NCBI GenBank assembly: GCA_964482585.1
Contig: CAYZYO010000035.1
Location: forward strand, 1 to 19,662
DNA length: 19,662 bases
Reading direction: 5' to 3'
Source: CAYZYO01 sp964482585
Lineage (GTDB): Bacteria; Bacillota; Syntrophomonadia; Syntrophomonadales; Syntrophomonadaceae
The notes below the pieces were generated by a model. It had not been told where the DNA came from. It searched no databases and was given only the letters and a program-made list of their open reading frames with translations. Shown here piece after piece: positions 15,055 to 19,662 of the stretch (position 1 is the stretch's first letter; each line of letters begins with the position of its first letter). Both the position numbers and the translations under genes were made by a program.

Positions 15055-15085
15055 ATTATAACCTTAAAATAGACTTCGCTGACAA
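15055..15085 (-). promoter_or_regulatory. Candidate promoter for the spoIIIE operon
   Basis: TTGTCA (15080-15085) and a perfect TATAAT (15055-15060) lie on the minus strand, but the 19-nt spacing is wider than the 17-nt optimum. It leaves a leader of about 100 nt before spoIIIE. Confidence 0.4.
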
Positions 15086-15270
15086 TTTCATGATTCCTTC
15101 CCTTAAATCTAGAAAAGCTTATTGTTCTTTATAAAAATATATATAGATACCTGTTGATTACACATATTTTAATATGTATTAAAACTATGATTATTTTAAA
15201 ATTAACTTCTTCATTTACAGCTGTCCCTTATAGGCATGGCAAGTTCCACTGCCTAAAAACTATTTCTTAT

Positions 15271-15430
15271 ACTGTAGAGGGGACTTCAGTCTCCGATCAA
15301 CCGCAATTCAGAGTGTCAGGCCGGCGACTGAAGTCGCCTCTACGGTTCTATCCGGTTGCTGCGGTTTTACCACGCCAGTGCGTGGCCAACTTATCTAAGT
15401 AAGGTGACTGCATTAAGCATTTATTTTCGT
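15271..15430 (-). repeat. 160-bp composite repeat module, copy 2 (inverted relative to 4024-4183)
   Basis: Its reverse complement aligns end to end with 4024-4183. It shows the paired REP layout more clearly: GTAGAGGGGACTTCAGTCTC (15274-15293), a 28-nt spacer, then GGCGACTGAAGTCGCC followed by TCTAC. It also carries a third hairpin, CCACGC-actg-GCGTGG on the minus strand. Its outer end touches the uppP stop codon. It occupies most of the second half of the uppP-spoIIIE gap; the rest (15086-15270) shows nothing I can support. Confidence 0.8.
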
Positions 15431-15431
15431 A

Positions 15432-16214
15432 CTACATAAAAAAATATGCTCCCAGGGTTAAAACTGCAACACTCCAGCAATAATAAGAAAATACTGAAAG
15501 TTTACCATTTTTCACTAGATCTAATACCACTTTAATCGCAAAATAGCCAAAAACGGCAGCTGTAAGCGGTCCCAGGATATAAGGTGCTACACAGTTTGCT
15601 GGAATTCCAATAGTAAATAAATCCTTTAATTTAAATACACCTGCACCAATAATAGCTGGTATGGATAATAGAAATGAAAACCTGGCAGCATAATTTCTAT
15701 CCATTCCGGTAACTAATCCTGCTGCTATTGTAGATCCTGACCGGGAAATACCTGGAATAATGGCCAATGCCTGAAAAAACCCAATAAAAATGACATCTGC
15801 ATAAGTAGTTTCCAGGGTTTCTTTTAAACCTAAAGCTTTATTAGCAATAGTCTCTGATACCTTCAATACCAATCCGGTGAATATTAGTCCTAATCCTACA
15901 ACTAACAGCGATTCAAATGCCCTTTCAAATAATGGTGCTAAATAATAACCTATAAAGCCGGCAGGGATAGAACCCAGAATAATCAAGTAGGTTAATTTAG
16001 TAAAAGGCTTTTTTAAAATACTAACAATATCATCCCAAAAAGCTATAAAAACTGCTGCTAATGTACCTATATGGACCAGCACATCAAATGTTAACGGTGC
16101 CTCCTGCATCCCAAGCAGATGCTGAAATATCACCAGGTGTCCAGAACTGCTTACTGGTAAAAATTCGGTTAATCCTTGAACCGCACCCAGGATTAATGCT
16201 TCTAAAATAGTCAA
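15432..16214 (-). CDS. uppP: Undecaprenyl-diphosphate phosphatase
   Basis: UppP (BacA) recycles the lipid carrier undecaprenyl pyrophosphate to the monophosphate for peptidoglycan and other wall polymers, and raises bacitracin tolerance. The 260-residue, very hydrophobic protein has the two family signatures: GLTEFLPVSSSGH (14-26, catalytic Glu17 and the Ser/His cluster) and PGISRSGST (154-162, catalytic Arg). The TTG start (16212-16214) has GGGGAGGGG with about 8 nt spacing. It stands alone between two repeat-bearing gaps, unlike the usual ylzJ-spoIIIE adjacency, so it may have been inserted here in this lineage. No convincing promoter or terminator is seen. Confidence 0.96.
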   Translation of the reverse strand: MTILEALILGAVQGLTEFLPVSSSGHLVIFQHLLGMQEAPLTFDVLVHIGTLAAVFIAFWDDIVSILKKPFTKLTYLIILGSIPAGFIGYYLAPLFERAFESLLVVGLGLIFTGLVLKVSETIANKALGLKETLETTYADVIFIGFFQALAIIPGISRSGSTIAAGLVTGMDRNYAARFSFLLSIPAIIGAGVFKLKDLFTIGIPANCVAPYILGPLTAAVFGYFAIKVVLDLVKNGKLSVFSYYCWSVAVLTLGAYFFM

Positions 16215-16303
16215 ATATTGCCCCTCCCCAATTTATTACTTCCGTTATATTTATTCATTAAATAGTGAATAGAAAAGAAAAAATATCTCTGTAGAAAAAA
16301 TTA

Positions 16304-16519
16304 TCACTTATTTCTTATTACTTTTTCAAATTTCAAAGGAGTTTCCTTCTGAATAAGTGAAGTGAATATCCTTCTGCCATCAGAACCTGATTCATCTGAT
16401 CTAGTAGGTATTATTACATGTACTGGTAATACATCTTTTTAAAAACACATAATTATGAGAAAATCAGCTTTATCAACGTTCAAAAAAGTAAACAAAGGAA
16501 AACACAGTTTTCCTACCAT
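16304..16519 (-). pseudogene. Possible gene remnant, function unknown
   Basis: On the minus strand an open stretch of 44 codons (16438 to 16304, ending TGA) reads KDVLPVHVIIPTRSDESG and continues with a protein-like, mixed composition (DGRRIFTSLIQ, KFEKVIRNK). It has no start codon or ribosome binding site. The same frame upstream is open for 26 codons from ATG 16517-16519 but is cut by one TAA at 16439-16441. This could be a decayed gene with an in-frame stop, or chance. I cannot assign a family. Confidence 0.3.
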
Positions 16520-16620
16520 ATCTATTATCTATTCTTCATGTATATGACTACAATAGCTATAAATACTAGAATTCATTATAGCATATGAGGATTTAAACAT
16601 GCCCAACAAAAAACAGAATT

Positions 16621-16674
16621 AGTTGGTTAGGTGGAAAGTTGGAAAGGGGTGGAGGATGCTTTAGTCTCCTCTAC
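16621..16674 (+). repeat. Heptad tract plus degenerate REP-type unit
   Basis: GGTTAGGTGGAAAGTTGG (16625-16642) continues with GGAAAGGGG and then GGAGGATGCTTTAGTCTCC with CTAC at 16671-16674. It has the same parts as 4161-4224, 6119-6228 and 8706-8760, but the hairpin is partly decayed. Confidence 0.65.
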
Positions 16675-16751
16675 GGTATAAGAATAAGGGTAATTTACAA
16701 TGAAACCTGCGATAACCGTAAGGCACAACCCTGATGAAAATATCTTACTCA

Positions 16752-16823
16752 CACCCCCATAGAGACGAATTCATTCGCCGGTTCATCTTTGTGTTACTTT
16801 CTGGAATGAATTCTCGCCTACGG
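16752..16823. repeat. Second REP-like pair with GAATTCATTC core
   Basis: GAGACGAATTCATTCGCC (16762-16779) and, after a spacer of about 23 nt, GGAATGAATTCTCGCCTAC (16803-16821) face each other. The GTAG head is intact on the complement of the right unit. The core (CGAAT-tc-ATTCG) differs from the GACT..AGTC core of the other units, so it is a separate subfamily. It lies just after the ylzJ stop. Confidence 0.65.
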
Positions 16824-16834
16824 AGGTTAGGGTT

Positions 16835-17050
16835 TTATTGATCCGGTACCATCTCTATTAAGCTGCCTGGCTGAAATCTAGCATTCATATAATCCATAGG
16901 TTCAGTACTAATAATGTTTATTATCTTTAGTTTATTATATTCATACGGCTCAGCCATTACCAGTCCACCTGAAGGCAGCTTAAACATAACCGCAGTTTCA
17001 GATTTATCCTGTGAAAGAAATTCAAGCGGTTCAGGGGTATATAATATCAT
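16835..17050 (-). CDS. ylzJ: YlzJ-like protein
   Basis: This small 71-residue protein starts MILYTPEPLEFLSQ and contains GGLVMAEPYEYNKLKIINII and a C-terminal SLIEMVPDQ region, typical of the YlzJ family found next to tepA in Firmicutes. The function is unknown. Its ATG overlaps the tepA TGA (ATGA), with a G-rich site inside the tepA end, so it is coupled to tepA. REP-like repeats follow its stop codon, without a clear terminator. Confidence 0.85.
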   Translation of the reverse strand: MILYTPEPLEFLSQDKSETAVMFKLPSGGLVMAEPYEYNKLKIINIISTEPMDYMNARFQPGSLIEMVPDQ

Positions 17051-17775
17051 TGCTGTAACCCCCCGTAATTATTTATTAACTTGTTCAACTTATTAATAGC
17101 TTCTTTAATGCCTCCTACTTGATCCATTAGACCGCACTCCACAGCATCCTTGCCTACCAAGACAGTTCCAATATCACGAGCAAGATCCCCGGTTCTAAAC
17201 ATCAGATCTCTAAACTTTTTTTCGGTTATATGGGAATGCTGAACAACAAATTGTACAACCCGGTCCTGCATCTTATCAAGATACTCATAGGTTTGAGGAA
17301 CTCCTATCACTAGCCCAGTCAACCTGATAGGATGGATAGTCATAGTTGCCGAAGGGGCAATAAAGGAATAATCAGAACTTACAGCTATTGATGATCCTAT
17401 AGAATGCCCACCACCCAAGACAATAGAAACTGTTGGTTTGGATATGCTGGCAGTCATTTCAGCTAATGCCAGGCCTGCTTCAACATCTCCGCCAACAGTA
17501 TTTAGGATTATTAACAAGCCTTTAATATGTGGACTTTGTTCAACTGCAACTAGCTGCGGAATAACATGTTCATATTTTGTGGTCTTATTCTGGGGAGGTA
17601 ATACCATATGCCCTTCAACCTGCCCGGTTATTGTTAGGCAGTGAATATCGCTTTTAAAACCTGGAACTTCTAAAGCACCTAATTCTTTAATATTATTCAG
17701 CTTTTGCTCTTGACTTAAATCTTTCTTTTCAGGATTTGGCGGGTCCTGTTGGCTTCTCACCTGTTTTTTACGCAA
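17047..17775 (-). CDS. tepA: ClpP-like protein TepA (translocation-enhancing)
   Basis: The 242-residue ClpP/crotonase-fold protein matches TepA (YmfB), a cytoplasmic ClpP-like peptidase linked to protein secretion in Bacillus. It has a charged N-terminus (1-35), the oxyanion region LNTVGGDVEAG (91-101), the nucleophile region LGGGHSIGSSI (120-130, Ser125) and TMTIHPIRLTGL (144-155, His148). The Ser and His of the catalytic set are kept. The TTG start (17773-17775) has AAGGAG about 9 nt upstream. Its gap to rnj holds the rnj terminator, so it needs its own promoter; a TATAAA near 17810 is the only candidate -10 that I see. Confidence 0.93.
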   Translation of the reverse strand: MRKKQVRSQQDPPNPEKKDLSQEQKLNNIKELGALEVPGFKSDIHCLTITGQVEGHMVLPPQNKTTKYEHVIPQLVAVEQSPHIKGLLIILNTVGGDVEAGLALAEMTASISKPTVSIVLGGGHSIGSSIAVSSDYSFIAPSATMTIHPIRLTGLVIGVPQTYEYLDKMQDRVVQFVVQHSHITEKKFRDLMFRTGDLARDIGTVLVGKDAVECGLMDQVGGIKEAINKLNKLINNYGGLQQ

Positions 17776-17887
17776 AATAAGCTGCTCCTTTCAATAGTAT
17801 CTTTTCTTTATAATTACCCTACCCTGAAAAAAAATACCTCAAATCACAAGGTTAATTTAATTATTTAGTTGCTCTTTAAGCGTCTAT

Positions 17888-17928
17888 AAAAATAAAACCA
17901 CCAAATCTTTTGAAAAAATTTGGTGGTT
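17888..17928 (-). terminator. Intrinsic terminator of rnj
   Basis: The 11-bp stem AACCACCAAAT/ATTTGGTGGTT (17896-17928) is followed on the minus strand by TTTTATTTTTAT. It starts 22 nt after the rnj stop codon and separates rnj from tepA. Confidence 0.92.
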
Positions 17929-17950
17929 AATTAAAATGCTAAGATTATAT

Positions 17951-19612
17951 TTAAGCCTCTACTATAATAGGAAGAATCATAGGACGCCGGCCAGTTCTCT
18001 CATAAAGATGTTTGCCAAGCTTATCGCGAACCTGTGACTTAATTACCGCCCACTCGCTAATATTTTTCTTGGCACAAAGACTCAGGACTTCACCAACCTT
18101 TTCCTTGGCATCCATTATTAACTCTTCCGACTCTCGTACATATACAAAACCACGAGTCACAATATCTGGTTTTACAACAATTTCGCTATTATTTATTGTA
18201 ATAACAACAATCATTATACCGTCCTGGGAAAGCTGTTTCCTATCCCTTAGAACTATATTTCCCACATCGCCTACACCAAGTCCATCAACAAGCACTCGCC
18301 CTGCCTGCACCTTCCCGTTAATACTTGCTTTTTTTCTACCTATTTCTATGATTGTTCCATTTTCCACCACAAAAATCCTAGAACGGGGTATTCCTAAAGT
18401 CTCGGCAAGCCTGGCATGCTTCATTAAGTGGCGGTATTCACCATGAACTGGCATAAAATACTTAGGCCTTATTAAATTAAGCAGGATTTTAAGTTCTTCC
18501 TGGGAAGCATGTCCAGAGACATGGACTCCCATGCTTCTTTCATATATTACTTCAGCTCCCTGCCGGAATAAAAGATCAATTGTTTTTGCAACCAGTTTTT
18601 CATTTCCTGGAATAGGTGTGGCAGATATAATAACCGTATCACCACGCTCTATTCCAACCCAGCGGTGATCTGCTGTAGCCATCCGGGATAAAGCTGCCAT
18701 TGGTTCACCCTGGGAACCGGTGGTAACAATAACAATCTTATCAGCAGGATAACTGCTGATTTCCTCTACCTCAATCAGGATTCCTTGGGGAATATTAATA
18801 TAACCTAATTCATTTGCAATACGCAGGTTGTTAACCATACTGCGACCGATTATCGCAATTTTTCGTTCAAATTTGGCTGCTGTTGATATCACCTGCTGAA
18901 TCCGGTGTACATTGGAAGCAAAGGTAGTTACTATTATTCTACCTTCGCACTTTCCAAATAGTTCTTCAAAGGTATTCCCTACAATTTTTTCTGAAGATGT
19001 AAAACCGGGTTTATCAGCATTAGTGCTATCGCCAAACATCATAAGAACCCCTTTATCACTCAGCTCAGCCATTTTCCTAAAATCTACTACTTCGCCATCT
19101 ACAGGGGTCTGATCCAGTTTTATATCACCTGTATGCAGAATAATACCAAGTGGGCTGTGAATAGCAATACCTAAAGCATCTGGAATACTATGACTAACTC
19201 TTATAAACTCCACGCTAAAAGGTCCAATATCCACCTTATCTCTTGGTCTTACAACATTCAACTGCACATCACCCAGATTATGTTCCTTTAGTTTACCTTC
19301 AACTATTCCAAGAGTTAACCTACTTCCATAAACCGGGGCTTTGATTTCTCTCAACACATAAGGAAGTGCACCCACATGGTCTTCATGACCATGTGTAAGT
19401 AAAATTGCTTCTACTTTTTCTTTATTTTCTATTAAATACGTAATATCAGGTATAACAATATCAATTCCCAGCAGTTCTTCTTCTGGAAACATTAAACCCG
19501 CATCAATAACTACAATACTATCCTGGTATCTGATTGCCATCATATTCTTCCCGATTTCCCCCAAACCGCCCAGGGGAATAATACGTAAACGGGAATCATT
19601 TTCAGCCACCAT
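17951..19612 (-). CDS. rnj: Ribonuclease J
   Basis: RNase J is a metallo-beta-lactamase/beta-CASP nuclease with 5'-3' exonuclease and endonuclease activity, a core RNA-decay and rRNA-processing enzyme of Firmicutes. The 553-residue length is normal. The motif HGHEDH (74-79) binds the metals, GD at HTGDIKLD (about 160-167) supplies the bridging Asp, and the beta-CASP motifs appear in FASNVHRIQQ and GHASQEE. The C-terminal domain ends in GRRPMILPIIVEA. ATG at 19610-19612 lies only 4 nt after AAGGAGG; the next codon, GTG, is spaced better, so either may be used. It may be rnjA or rnjB; the tepA neighbourhood resembles that of rnjB in Bacillus. A terminator follows. Confidence 0.97.
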   Translation of the reverse strand: MVAENDSRLRIIPLGGLGEIGKNMMAIRYQDSIVVIDAGLMFPEEELLGIDIVIPDITYLIENKEKVEAILLTHGHEDHVGALPYVLREIKAPVYGSRLTLGIVEGKLKEHNLGDVQLNVVRPRDKVDIGPFSVEFIRVSHSIPDALGIAIHSPLGIILHTGDIKLDQTPVDGEVVDFRKMAELSDKGVLMMFGDSTNADKPGFTSSEKIVGNTFEELFGKCEGRIIVTTFASNVHRIQQVISTAAKFERKIAIIGRSMVNNLRIANELGYINIPQGILIEVEEISSYPADKIVIVTTGSQGEPMAALSRMATADHRWVGIERGDTVIISATPIPGNEKLVAKTIDLLFRQGAEVIYERSMGVHVSGHASQEELKILLNLIRPKYFMPVHGEYRHLMKHARLAETLGIPRSRIFVVENGTIIEIGRKKASINGKVQAGRVLVDGLGVGDVGNIVLRDRKQLSQDGIMIVVITINNSEIVVKPDIVTRGFVYVRESEELIMDAKEKVGEVLSLCAKKNISEWAVIKSQVRDKLGKHLYERTGRRPMILPIIVEA

Positions 19613-19662
19613 AACACCTCCTTTTTATTAAGTTTTTTAAAAAAATCCGCACACTACCTATT

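Larger units (their letters stand above)
16215..16834. other. Gene-free gap between ylzJ and uppP
   Basis: This 620-bp stretch holds a possible gene remnant (16304-16519), a heptad-plus-hairpin repeat (16621-16674) and a REP-like pair (16752-16823). An ATATAAC about 30 nt before uppP could be a weak -10, but it lacks a -35. The remainder shows nothing that I can name. Confidence 0.5.

Noticed and set aside
15154..15402. Plus-strand open frame of 82 codons in the uppP-spoIIIE gap
   Set aside because: Most of it is the second copy of the repeat module; there is no ribosome binding site and no protein-like conservation.

Overview
The window is an AT-rich, single-strand block of bacterial housekeeping genes; every gene I accept is read on the minus strand, so transcription runs from right to left. 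RNase J, the ClpP-like TepA with YlzJ, a SpoIIIE/FtsK translocase, RodZ, RimO, PgsA, CinA, RecA and RNase Y in this order is a typical Firmicutes arrangement. The strong GGAGG ribosome binding sites, several TTG/GTG starts and a Bacillus-type LexA box agree with that. The most likely source is an anaerobic low-GC Firmicute (Clostridia or a relative such as Halanaerobiia). I cannot name the genus. TepA, YlzJ and the translocase occur in spore formers, but no gene here proves sporulation.

Layout in transcription order: (1) rnj (19612-17951), closed by a strong terminator. (2) tepA and ylzJ, overlapping by 4 nt. (3) A 620-bp gap with a possible gene remnant and two REP-like units, then uppP. (4) A repeat-filled gap, then a probable operon of spoIIIE/ftsK, a winged-helix/PfkB-fold protein, rodZ, rimO and pgsA, with short gaps or overlaps at its end. 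(5) A repeat-filled gap, then a two-gene unit: an unknown membrane protein and a short FtsH-like membrane AAA protease. It has its own extended -10 promoter and a perfect-palindrome terminator over the stop codon. (6) A repeat-filled gap, then cinA-thpR (overlapping by 4 nt). (7) A repeat-filled gap, then recA with a near-consensus sigma-A promoter and a LexA box. (8) A roughly 270-nt leader ending in a terminator-like hairpin just before the ribosome binding site of rny. The best-placed start of rny is an ATA codon. (9) A nested inverted repeat over the end of rny, a small unknown gene, and the first seven codons of what is probably ymdB.

The genes cover RNA decay (RNase J, RNase Y, possibly YmdB), envelope growth (UppP, RodZ, PgsA), chromosome translocation and repair (SpoIIIE/FtsK, RecA, CinA), translation (RimO) and membrane quality control (FtsH-like, TepA).

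Four of the six longer gaps (around 4.0, 6.2, 8.7 and 16.7 kb) share a composite repeat: a GGAAAGT-like heptad tract joined to GTAG-headed REP-type hairpins (core GGAGACT..AGTCTCC). The gap at 15.3 kb has the hairpins but no heptad tract, and the recA-rny gap has neither. A roughly 160-bp module occurs twice in inverted orientation 11 kb apart. No complete transposase, CRISPR array, tRNA or rRNA is visible.

No clearly new multi-gene system emerges. The best candidates for a second look are the kinase-dead winged-helix/PfkB protein, the FtsH-like protease without an extracytoplasmic domain and its partner, the start and leader of rny, and the repeat families.
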